A DNA stretch of 54,596 nucleotides from an uncultured Lachnospiraceae bacterium (GTDB lineage Bacteria > Bacillota > Clostridia > Lachnospirales > Lachnospiraceae): positions 1-54,596 of the forward strand of contig CANPZE010000017.1 in the NCBI GenBank assembly GCA_947589315.1, read 5' to 3'. This document shows, piece by piece, positions 33,488-40,735 of the stretch. A program made the translations under genes and the position numbers. Each line of letters begins with the position of its first letter. Position 1 is the first letter of the stretch. The notes beneath the pieces were generated by a model that worked only from the letters and a program-made list of their open reading frames with translations, did not search any database and was not told the DNA's origin.

Positions 33488-33515
33488 ATTATACAGAGAA
33501 TTCCCCTGTTGTCAA
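33488..33515 (-). promoter_or_regulatory. Promoter of regulator-potABCD unit
   Basis: TTGACA (33515-33510), 16-base spacer, TATAAT (33493-33488): both hexamers are consensus. Confidence 0.88.
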
Positions 33516-33610
33516 CAAAAAAGTTATTCTTTCAACTTTTTGCTGTTTCCGCATATATTATATTGCCGTTGCATATGGTAGTAAAAAATAATGTCTAACT
33601 GGAGGTCACT

Positions 33611-34222
33611 ATGCAAACACCAACGAATGAACATGAACGGCGCATGGCAATCCTGCGCGCCGCTATGCCTTATACCACAGGGAACAGCCGGCAGGCCATG
33701 GAGGTACTGCTGCAAACGGATTCCCTACTCTCTGTCGCAAGACGTTCCCAGGCAGATCTGGAAGCATGCGATACGGGCGTAAATCCCAATCCGGAGGAGA
33801 TGCTCCTGCATATCCAGGAATTCTGCACTCCCCGGGAATATGATATGGTACAGATGATCCTGAATTTCATCAAGGCAGACCGTCTCTTTAGAAATTACCG
33901 GGAATTTTTAAATACTTATCCTCCCCAGGGCAATAGCGATGTCAATGCAGCCTCTATCCCTCCCTCTGGAGGAGGAAGCCCCTTAAGCATGCTCCTGCAA
34001 CTGATCGGAGGCCTGAATAATCCAGAGAATTCCGGAAGGCTTTTTGAATTTCTGATGACACAGCTTTCTCCGGAACAGAAACATATATTTCATTCTATGA
34101 CTGGCGGGAATTCTTCTGCGAAGCGGGAATCCTCCGCCCAGGAGCCTTCCGCCCAGCCCTCGGAACCAATGGCGCCGAATCCTGCGGTATATGGACCGGT
34201 AGCTATGGAACAAAACGCATAG
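33611..34222 (+). CDS. Uncharacterised protein, first gene of a three-gene unit
   Basis: 203 residues; CTGGAGGTCACT precedes the ATG. No signal peptide. The first 100 residues look helical (MAILRAAMPYTTGNSRQAMEVLLQTDSLL, CTPREYDMVQMILNFIKADRLFRNYREF). A Pro/Gly/Ser linker, a second helical stretch with LMTQLSPEQKHIFHSM, and a disordered Ser/Glu/Pro tail follow. The QLSPEQ motif recurs as QLTPAQ in the next gene, suggesting related helical modules. I recognise no family. Divergent from the pot regulator and followed by two further plus-strand genes at short gaps. Confidence 0.72.
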   Translation: MQTPTNEHERRMAILRAAMPYTTGNSRQAMEVLLQTDSLLSVARRSQADLEACDTGVNPNPEEMLLHIQEFCTPREYDMVQMILNFIKADRLFRNYREFLNTYPPQGNSDVNAASIPPSGGGSPLSMLLQLIGGLNNPENSGRLFEFLMTQLSPEQKHIFHSMTGGNSSAKRESSAQEPSAQPSEPMAPNPAVYGPVAMEQNA

Positions 34223-34249
34223 AAATACAGGAAAGGATGCAGCGGGATT

Positions 34250-34519
34250 ATGAAAAGATGGATGGATCATGAAGTATTCCGTAATATGGACATTCGGAAG
34301 CAAACTATGATAAAATCATTGAGTGAGGCTTTGGATGGCAGGGAACTGTCACAAGCTCTCCCCATAGTGATGGAGTGGAGAAATCAGATGCAGCGGGAAA
34401 ATATCACTTTTACCCAGGAGGAGAACCGCCTGCTGACGGAAATGCTCTCCCAGCAGCTGACGCCTGCGCAGCGGCAGCAATATGAGTATCTGAAGCGCTT
34501 TATCACACCCAGAAAATAG
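34250..34519 (+). CDS. Uncharacterised small helical protein
   Basis: 89 residues, highly charged and predicted all-helical (LSEALDGRELSQALPIVMEWRNQMQREN). It ends with EMLSQQLTPAQRQQYEYLKRFI, which resembles the QLSPEQKHIF stretch of the preceding gene. AAAGGATGCAGCGGGATT precedes the ATG, so translation signals are moderate; an ATG four codons in is possible. Gaps of 27 and 22 bases to neighbours indicate one operon. No function known. Confidence 0.65.
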   Translation: MKRWMDHEVFRNMDIRKQTMIKSLSEALDGRELSQALPIVMEWRNQMQRENITFTQEENRLLTEMLSQQLTPAQRQQYEYLKRFITPRK

Positions 34520-34541
34520 ATAGAGAAACGGGGAATTTTTA

Positions 34542-35522
34542 ATGAATACGACAGACTATCAGACAATGTACGATCGTTTTGAAGAGGGCTTCTGCCAGCA
34601 GGCAGTCTCCCTCCTCTCTGCAGAAGCTATCCAGGAGACGCTGGATCAGGAAAAACAACGGTTCGATCAGGCAAAGGCAGCCGGCATCCCCTGCCCCCGC
34701 TGGATGGGAAATAACATTTCCCGCTATTGCAAGGACTCCCTGCGCCGCCGCCAACCTGGCTTCCCCCTGTATTATCTGTTGGGGCTGCTGACGGAATACA
34801 GCGGTTTTGTGCTGATCTGGTTTCTTCTGCGCCAGGCAGTCTCCTCTCTGGGGGGCTCCTCCCCCTTTCCCGGACAAGCCAGGCTGGGATGTTCTCTGTT
34901 GGCCATCCCCGGCTATCTGCTGTACCGGGAGGTCTCCTGTCAGCTGTACAGGAAACAGCTATTGCAGGGAACTTTGTCCCATCCCCGCCTTATTGGGATG
35001 GCTGTGGGGATGATCCCGGCCCTGGGCGGGGCTGCGCTTCTTTTTTTTCACCCGCAGGGACTCCTTACAACAACTTTGCCCCCGGTCTTCCTTGCCTACG
35101 CCGGGCTCCTTTTTCTCTCCGGCATCCACAATACTATATATAGCAGCCATTGTCTGGAATTTTATCAGGTTGCAGTCTCCTCCCTTCCCTTAGGCAGGGA
35201 AAGGACGCCGGAGGCAAGCTGTGAGAAAGTCCAGCTCTATCTGTCCAAAAGAGAGGAACAGCTTCGGAACCAGGGAATGACACAGGATATCCGGGGACAG
35301 ATCCGTCAGTCCATCCTTTCCTGCCGTACTTACTGCGGATTAGGCGCCTTTCTATCCTTTCTGCTCTTTGCCTTTGCCTTGGCGCGGCTGGTACAAATGC
35401 CGGAAATCCCTCTTCTGTTATTCACCCTCCTGACCCTCCTGCCGCTGGTCCTTCTCTCCGGGGCCCTGCTGTCCTGCAGCCGGATCCTGGGAAGCCTGGC
35501 GCAGGACAGGCAAAGGCAGTGA
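34542..35522 (+). CDS. Uncharacterised polytopic membrane protein
   Basis: 326 residues. A soluble helical N-terminus (1-70, MYDRFEEGFCQQAVSLLS) is followed by about six hydrophobic spans (around 75-97, 110-127, 150-168, 175-195, 263-285, 290-313) with a charged loop between spans four and five (GRERTPEASCEKVQLYLSKREEQL). The layout is that of a small integral membrane protein with cytoplasmic domains. No transporter or enzyme signature is visible. Last gene of the three-gene unit and convergent with the AraC-type regulator 18 bases on. Confidence 0.72.
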   Translation: MNTTDYQTMYDRFEEGFCQQAVSLLSAEAIQETLDQEKQRFDQAKAAGIPCPRWMGNNISRYCKDSLRRRQPGFPLYYLLGLLTEYSGFVLIWFLLRQAVSSLGGSSPFPGQARLGCSLLAIPGYLLYREVSCQLYRKQLLQGTLSHPRLIGMAVGMIPALGGAALLFFHPQGLLTTTLPPVFLAYAGLLFLSGIHNTIYSSHCLEFYQVAVSSLPLGRERTPEASCEKVQLYLSKREEQLRNQGMTQDIRGQIRQSILSCRTYCGLGAFLSFLLFAFALARLVQMPEIPLLLFTLLTLLPLVLLSGALLSCSRILGSLAQDRQRQ

Positions 35523-35540
35523 AGCTTTTCCGCCCTCTGA

Positions 35541-36425
35541 TCAATAGTCGCTATTGGCCCGGTATTCCCTTGGGGTACAGCCGATGGTCTGAAGAAATAC
35601 TTTATTGTAATAGCTGATATTGTTAAACCCTGAAAGATTAGCGATCTCTCCGATCTTTTTGTCGGTATCCCGCAGCAGGCGGCAGCTCTGCAGGATCCGG
35701 TAGCGCATCAGATACTGCATGGGGGATAGCTTCATATTCTTTTTGAATACCCGGCAAAACTGTCCTTCGCTCATAGGGATTAATTCTGCTAATTCTGCGA
35801 GTGTCATTTCATAGGCATAATTTTCCTTCATATAGGATATCACAGGTTCCAGCCGCTCTGAGATCCGCTCCCCTTCTCCTCCGCCCTGCTTCACCCGGAT
35901 ACTGTGGCGGTTCAGAATATCCCAGACTGCCATGATGCGGCTGCGCAGCAGAAGCTCATAGCTTTCCATATCATGCTCGGGACATTGGCGGAGTTCTAAT
36001 ATGGTATCTAAAAATTCCCCCTGCCAGTCTTCCTGGCCCCGGGAAATATATTCCGGAAAGAGCCGCTTGCCATCAATGACCGGACGGAGATATTTCCCGG
36101 CAAAACGCCCATGAATATCCTCATGAAGAAACTGCCAGGAAAAGTCCAGCGCGAAAAAGCTGCAGGGCTGCCCGTCCACTGTCCGGGCAGAATGCAGAAG
36201 ATTAGAATTAATAAACACGCCGTCTCCTGTATGTAAAGTATATTCCCTGTCTTCTATAGAAAATCGGATCTGCCCCTCTGTGACGACCAGGATCTCAAAT
36301 TCCTGATGCCAATGGAGATAGAAGATGGCATCTGTCCCCTGGGGATAACTAAGCTTATGGATGCCAATAGGCACCTCTGCCGTCCCATGCCTCAGCTTTT
36401 CCTCGTATACCTTTTTCTTTGCCAC
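35541..36425 (-). CDS. AraC-family transcriptional regulator with cupin sensor
   Basis: 294 residues from a GTG (GGAAGG seven bases upstream). N-terminal AraC-type cupin (about 30-110, LHWHQEFEILVVTEGQIRFSIEDREYTLHTGDGVFIN) and C-terminal double helix-turn-helix (about 195-290) with ELAELIPMSEGQFCRVFKK and the family signature GEIANLSGFNNISYYNKVFLQTIGCTPREYR. Such proteins usually activate sugar-utilisation genes on binding a sugar. No obvious target gene lies beside it; the GH31 gene is 4 kb away. It has its own sigma-A promoter. Confidence 0.9.
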   Translation of the reverse strand: MAKKKVYEEKLRHGTAEVPIGIHKLSYPQGTDAIFYLHWHQEFEILVVTEGQIRFSIEDREYTLHTGDGVFINSNLLHSARTVDGQPCSFFALDFSWQFLHEDIHGRFAGKYLRPVIDGKRLFPEYISRGQEDWQGEFLDTILELRQCPEHDMESYELLLRSRIMAVWDILNRHSIRVKQGGGEGERISERLEPVISYMKENYAYEMTLAELAELIPMSEGQFCRVFKKNMKLSPMQYLMRYRILQSCRLLRDTDKKIGEIANLSGFNNISYYNKVFLQTIGCTPREYRANSDY

Positions 36426-36482
36426 AAATGCACCTTCCCTCTGCCAACCCGTTATTTTGACCGAATACTTCCTTGCACGTAT

Positions 36483-36511
36483 ATTATACGGCAGGCGGGA
36501 CAGAATCTCAA
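36483..36511 (-). promoter_or_regulatory. Promoter of AraC-type regulator
   Basis: TTGAGA (36511-36506), 17-base spacer, TATAAT (36488-36483). Confidence 0.8.
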
Positions 36512-36541
36512 GAGAAAGGGCAACGCCAATTACGTTGCCCC
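36510..36541 (-). terminator. Terminator of GntR-ABC operon
   Basis: GGGCAACG (36518-36525) and CGTTGCCC (36533-36540) form a perfect stem with a 7-base loop; TTTCTCTT follows on the minus strand. Its downstream flank overlaps the AraC promoter -35. Confidence 0.75.
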
Positions 36542-36546
36542 TGTTT

Positions 36547-37377
36547 TTATTCCAGATTTAAATGCTTGTTTATGCTATTGACAGCGATCCCATAACAGAT
36601 AACCATGATCAGTAACTCAAGCACGGTACTCACTGTCAGAAGTCTGATAGTGAAGGAAAAACAGGTTCCTTTTTCAACCAGGAAATTGGTAAGGTCTATT
36701 TCCAACCCCCATCCCGGCTCAGACAGCAATCCTACCTCAGACAGCACAGTCCCTATCAAAGCTATCCCGCTGAGCACCTGGCAGAGCAGATACTGGACAA
36801 TGTATATGAGAATGCTTGCCCCGTCCCGGTTGATCCCATTAAAACGATATCCTACGCTGAGGGACATAAAGATCTGGCAGAGCATCGTGGAGATGCCTAT
36901 CAGAAACCCAATAAGGAGTAGTATCATGATGATCCGGCTTTCCTTTGCCGACAGGAATACCCCATACGGGACCACTGGTTGGAACCATTTCATATTTAAC
37001 TGCCCCATACCGAAATAGAACCATACCACCCCCAGGGAAACCAGCATATACAGGATAGCGGTTAAGAGCTTACTTGCCACCAGCTGCTGCGGATGTACCG
37101 GAAGGGTATTCATCAGATAGCCCTCATCCTTTAACAGGTTATTGCGATAGTAGAGCATGATCGTAATGACCACTCCGCTCAGTAATACAATGCCCCCTAT
37201 CACTAGAGAAAGGAAGGAAAACATGTGCAGATAGCGCAGCGGCAGGCTATTGGGCCATTTCCTTACTAATAATTGCATCAGCATGGCCAGAAGCGCCAGG
37301 ACCAAACCGACTCCATACATTGGCAAAATGGTTTTGCCAAGGCTTTTCCCATCATATTTCAGTAATTTCCCTAACAT
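36547..37377 (-). CDS. ABC-2-type transporter membrane subunit
   Basis: 276 residues with six hydrophobic spans and no conserved catalytic residues. A typical ABC-2-like permease (MLGKLLKYDGKSLGKTILPMYGVGLVL; NNLLKDEGYLMNTLPVHPQQLVASKLL, the amphipathic elbow region seen in YtrC/EcsB-like permeases). It overlaps the ATPase gene by seven bases and is the last gene of a GntR-ATPase-permease unit. Substrate unknown; YtrABC-type systems respond to cell-wall antibiotics, which is context knowledge, not shown here. Confidence 0.85.
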   Translation of the reverse strand: MLGKLLKYDGKSLGKTILPMYGVGLVLALLAMLMQLLVRKWPNSLPLRYLHMFSFLSLVIGGIVLLSGVVITIMLYYRNNLLKDEGYLMNTLPVHPQQLVASKLLTAILYMLVSLGVVWFYFGMGQLNMKWFQPVVPYGVFLSAKESRIIMILLLIGFLIGISTMLCQIFMSLSVGYRFNGINRDGASILIYIVQYLLCQVLSGIALIGTVLSEVGLLSEPGWGLEIDLTNFLVEKGTCFSFTIRLLTVSTVLELLIMVICYGIAVNSINKHLNLE

Positions 37378-38069
37378 GCAAACACCTCCCTAAATACCCC
37401 GTCTATTGATTTTCCATACTCCTGGCGCACATTATCCGCCATCTGGTGAAGAACGATCTGCCCCTCCCTGATAAAAATAATGTCATCCAGTATATTTTCA
37501 ATGTCAGCGATCAAATGAGTGGATATGATAATACTGGCGTCCTCTTTATAATTTCCCAGAATCGTCTTTAAAATATAATCTCTGGCAGCGGGGTCCACGC
37601 CTCCGATCGGTTCGTCCAGAAGATACAGCCTGGCGTCCCTGCTCATTACCATGATCAGCTGCACCTTTTCTCTGGTCCCCTTGGACATTTCTTTAAATCT
37701 CATATTTTTATCAATGCCTAACATGTTTAACATGTCTTCTGCCCGCGAGACCTCGAAATCCTGATAAAAATCCTGAAAAAAGCTAATTGCCTCCCGAACC
37801 CGCATGCGGGTAGGAAAATAGGTGCGTTCCGGAAGATAGGAAATAATATTTTTGCTTTCTATCCCAATGGGATTGCCACCGACCCGCACAATGCCGCCAT
37901 CCTGGCGCAGAAGCCCACTCAGTATCTTGATCAAAGTGGTCTTGCCGCTCCCGTTGGGGCCCAGCAGGCCAATGATCTTTCCTCCTTCCAACTCCAGAGA
38001 AAGCCCGTTGAGAGCCTTCTTCTTCCCATATTTCTTATAAAGATCCCTGCATTCCATTAATGTACTCAT
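37371..38069 (-). CDS. ABC transporter ATPase of GntR-linked system
   Basis: 232 residues from ATG 38069 (AGGAGAAGAA upstream), beginning MSTLMECRDLYKKYGKKKALNG. Walker A GPNGSGKTT, signature MSKGTREKVQLIMVMS (the degenerate ABC-2 form), Walker B LYLLDEPIGGVD and switch His STHLIAD. It overlaps the end of the GntR gene by 35 bases in another frame. Energises the adjacent permease. Confidence 0.9.
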   Translation of the reverse strand: MSTLMECRDLYKKYGKKKALNGLSLELEGGKIIGLLGPNGSGKTTLIKILSGLLRQDGGIVRVGGNPIGIESKNIISYLPERTYFPTRMRVREAISFFQDFYQDFEVSRAEDMLNMLGIDKNMRFKEMSKGTREKVQLIMVMSRDARLYLLDEPIGGVDPAARDYILKTILGNYKEDASIIISTHLIADIENILDDIIFIREGQIVLHQMADNVRQEYGKSIDGVFREVFAC

Positions 38070-38457
38070 TTCTTCTCCTCTCCGCCGTCTCTTCCCAACG
38101 GCTGCAATACGCTTCAAATACTGCCAGGGCTTCCCTTGGCTCATATCCCAGCTTTCTCATGCCCTCTGCAAATCCTTCTAGCTGCTGCTGTACCAGTCTT
38201 TCCTGCATACGGTTCATCTCTTCTTCATTCTCTGAGACAAAACGCCCCGCTGTCCTCTGTGAATACAGCATTCCCTCCCGTTCCAGCTCAGCCAGCGCCT
38301 TCTGCATCGTATTGGGATTTACTCCGGCCTGTACCGCCAGTTCCCTGACGGAGGGAAGCTTCTCACCCGGCTTCCATGTCCCGGTGGCAATCTGTTCTTT
38401 CATCTGTTCCATGATCTGCAAATAAATGGGAATGTCACCGGTAAACTTCCATTTCAT
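38035..38457 (-). CDS. GntR-family (YtrA-type) regulator
   Basis: 140 residues: an N-terminal GntR winged helix (IYLQIMEQMKEQIATGTWKPGEKLPSVRELAVQAGVNPNTMQKAL split across about 10-65) and a short helical C-terminus, the YtrA subfamily layout. It heads an operon with an ABC ATPase and permease. A long perfect inverted repeat covers its -10 box, so it most likely represses its own operon until a ligand is bound. Confidence 0.9.
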   Translation of the reverse strand: MKWKFTGDIPIYLQIMEQMKEQIATGTWKPGEKLPSVRELAVQAGVNPNTMQKALAELEREGMLYSQRTAGRFVSENEEEMNRMQERLVQQQLEGFAEGMRKLGYEPREALAVFEAYCSRWEETAERRRNEYINGMQGSL

Positions 38458-38480
38458 CCGCTTTCTCCTTTCTACTGTTT

Positions 38481-38514
38481 GTATTATTGTATTACTTGAC
38501 TAATACAATAATAC
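38481..38514. promoter_or_regulatory. Operator of GntR-type regulator
   Basis: GTATTATTGTATTA (38481-38494) and TAATACAATAATAC (38501-38514) form a perfect 14-bp inverted repeat with a CTTGAC centre. It covers the -10 box and start region of the promoter next listed. Confidence 0.8.
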
Positions 38515-38533
38515 TTTTGATCCCTTTTGTCAA
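38505..38533 (-). promoter_or_regulatory. Promoter of GntR-ABC operon
   Basis: TTGACA (38533-38528), 17-base spacer, TATTGT (38510-38505), the -10 lying inside the operator. Confidence 0.75.
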
Positions 38534-38539
38534 GCACAA

Positions 38540-38578
38540 AAAGTAAAACGGCATAACCGAGCGGTTACACCGTTTATA
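38540..38578 (-). terminator. Terminator of pncA-pncB unit
   Basis: AAACGG-TAACCG (38546-38559 region) pairs with CGGTTA-CCGTTT (38561-38575), each arm interrupted by CA. On the minus strand TTTTACTTTTTG follows. Confidence 0.78.
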
Positions 38579-38589
38579 TACAGCCATTT

Positions 38590-40035
38590 TTATTTTACTG
38601 CCTGCAGCAATTCCATTTTCATTTCATAGTAAGCTGGCGTCATATCCAGATAATGTTTATGGGGATTTTCAAAACGCTGTTCCTCTTCCCACACCTCATC
38701 TGTCAGCTGCTTTGCCACATAATCCCGGATCTCCTGCAGAGAATACGACCTTCCGGTCCGTTTCCCCTGCCCGATCACCTTTTCCTGCAGCTTCACCCCA
38801 TGGCAGCCCTCAAAATAACGCACTCTCCACGGCTCCTGGGGATCGATGTAGCGGAATCTGCCGGAAAGGTCTACTTCTTCTCCCTTGCAGGCGATCAGAT
38901 CTGCCACGACCTTCCCCTCCCTGTCAAAGATACGATAGATTTCTTTTATCCCTGGATTCGTAATCTTCTCTACATTTTCCGATACCTTGATCCTGGGCTG
39001 GAAACCGCCGTTCTCCTCCACAGCCGCTATCTTATAGACTGCGCCGAATACCGGCTCGGAACGGGCCGTGATCAGACGTTCCCCTACGCCAAATCCATCG
39101 ATGCAAGCTCCCTGATGGATCAGCGAGGTAATGGTAAATTCATCCAGGCTGTTGGAAACTATAATGCTGCAATCGGTACATCCTGCCTCATCCAGCATCT
39201 TTCTGGCTTTCTTGCTGAGATAAGCCAGATCGCCGCTGTCCAGCCGGATTCCCTTAAGCCTCTTTCCCATGGGTTCCAGTATTTCCTTGGCCACGCGGAT
39301 GGCGTTAGGGATCCCGCTGCGTAGCACATCATAGGTATCTACCAGCAGTACCGTGGCATCCGGATAGATCTGCGCATATTTGGCAAAGGCTGTGTATTCA
39401 TCCTGATAGAACATCACCCAGCTGTGTGCCATGGTCCCGCTTACCGGAATCTGAAACATCTGTCCGGCAAGAACAGTAGCCGTACTGGCCACCCCTCCGA
39501 TGAAAGCCGCTCTGGCTCCGTATACTGCCGCATCCATGTTGTGGGCCCTTCTGGCCCCAAAGTCGGACACGGATCTTCCCCTGGCCGCCTTTACCACCCT
39601 TCGGGCCTTGGTAGCCACCAGGGATTGATGGTTGATCTGTGCCAGGATGCCAGTCTCGATCAACTGGGCATCGATCAGCGGAGCCACCACTGTGATCACC
39701 GGCTCTTCCGGATACATGATGGTCCCCTCGCGAAAGGCGTAGATATCTCCGGTGAAACGAAACTCTCTCAAATATTCCAGGAATTCTGGTGCAAAAATCC
39801 CCTGCTCCTGAAAATAGGCAATGTCCTCCTGGGAAAAGTGGAGGTTTTCAATATATTCCACGATCTGCTCCAGCCCGGCGAATACGGCAAATCCCCCATC
39901 ATCGGGATTCTTACGGTAAAAGACGTCAAAGGCTACTCTGGTATCCTTATCCGCATCCAGAAAATAACCGTTACTCATGGTCATTTCGTAGAAATCCATC
40001 ATCATGCTTAAATTTCTTGTATCTTCCTGCCTCAT
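38590..40035 (-). CDS. pncB: Nicotinate phosphoribosyltransferase
   Basis: 481 residues, salvages nicotinate with PRPP (and ATP) into NaMN for NAD synthesis. Recognisable family stretches: MMDFYEMTMSNGYF, VSDFGARRAHNMDAAVYGARAAFIGGVASTATVLAG with the catalytic His region MAHSWVMFYQDE, GIRLDSGDLAYLSKKARKMLD and FGVGERLITARSEPVFGAVYK. It begins 14 bases after the nicotinamidase-like gene, so the pair makes nicotinate and uses it in sequence. Confidence 0.93.
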   Translation of the reverse strand: MRQEDTRNLSMMMDFYEMTMSNGYFLDADKDTRVAFDVFYRKNPDDGGFAVFAGLEQIVEYIENLHFSQEDIAYFQEQGIFAPEFLEYLREFRFTGDIYAFREGTIMYPEEPVITVVAPLIDAQLIETGILAQINHQSLVATKARRVVKAARGRSVSDFGARRAHNMDAAVYGARAAFIGGVASTATVLAGQMFQIPVSGTMAHSWVMFYQDEYTAFAKYAQIYPDATVLLVDTYDVLRSGIPNAIRVAKEILEPMGKRLKGIRLDSGDLAYLSKKARKMLDEAGCTDCSIIVSNSLDEFTITSLIHQGACIDGFGVGERLITARSEPVFGAVYKIAAVEENGGFQPRIKVSENVEKITNPGIKEIYRIFDREGKVVADLIACKGEEVDLSGRFRYIDPQEPWRVRYFEGCHGVKLQEKVIGQGKRTGRSYSLQEIRDYVAKQLTDEVWEEEQRFENPHKHYLDMTPAYYEMKMELLQAVK

Positions 40036-40049
40036 ATTCTCACCTCAAT

Positions 40050-40604
40050 CTATATAACAGCAATCTGGCACAGCTTCATGGCCTCCAGCGCTGTCTGGTG
40101 GCTCTCCGGCGTCACGCAGGCGCAGCAATCAACCACTACTTCTATCGGCACCTCCGGCTCCCTTGCCTTGATCAATAACCCGTTGGATATCACACAGATC
40201 CCGGTACACACGCCTGTCAGCTCTACCGTTATCTCCCGCTCCCGGGCCAGCAGGTGGATCTGCTCTGCCAGCTCCAGGCTCCCGAAAGAGTTTTTATCGA
40301 TTATCTTTACCTCCGTCTCCCCCTGTCTGCAGGCCTCCAGCTCCTGGATGCAGCGGGTGATCTCCGGAACGATCTGCCAGCCCAGGGTATCTTTGATGCA
40401 GTGTTTCACAGGAAGATTTTTCCCTTCCTGCGTGTCCAGATAATTATCAAAATGGGTATCCCGAGTCAGAATAATATTGGTGTAACGGTTGTGTTCCAGA
40501 CGGTCTGTGATCTTGGGGACCACAGCCCTGCACCGGGCATTCCCCAGTACCTGATCATCCAGAAAATCTTTTTGCATATCTACAATCACTAATACTCTGT
40601 CCAT
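40050..40604 (-). CDS. pncA: Nicotinamidase-like cysteine hydrolase (isochorismatase family)
   Basis: 184 residues. Catalytic triad residues of the family are visible: Asp in VIVDMQKDFLD, Lys in KHCIKDTLGW or KNSFG, and Cys in GVCTGICVIS. Hydrolyses nicotinamide to nicotinate in relatives. Location directly before pncB supports this over isochorismatase. GGAGAAGGGG precedes ATG. The upstream gap contains the yicI terminator and no clear promoter, so expression may come from partial read-through or a weak promoter not seen. Confidence 0.88.
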   Translation of the reverse strand: MDRVLVIVDMQKDFLDDQVLGNARCRAVVPKITDRLEHNRYTNIILTRDTHFDNYLDTQEGKNLPVKHCIKDTLGWQIVPEITRCIQELEACRQGETEVKIIDKNSFGSLELAEQIHLLAREREITVELTGVCTGICVISNGLLIKAREPEVPIEVVVDCCACVTPESHQTALEAMKLCQIAVI

Positions 40605-40629
40605 CCCCTTCTCCTTTCTCTCACCGACA

Positions 40630-40682
40630 GAAAAAAGGCAAGCCCCTTTCCATGGAAAAAGTTTCCATGGGAAAGGGACTTA
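40630..40682 (-). terminator. Terminator of alpha-xylosidase gene
   Basis: A long stem (CCCTTTCCATGGAAA around 40643-40657 with TTTCCATGGGAAAGGG at 40661-40676) followed by GCCTTTTTTC on the minus strand. Confidence 0.85.
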
Positions 40683-40735
40683 ATACCTATTCAATATCTT
40701 TCTGCTGCATTTGCAGCCGCCTCAAACGAACCGGA

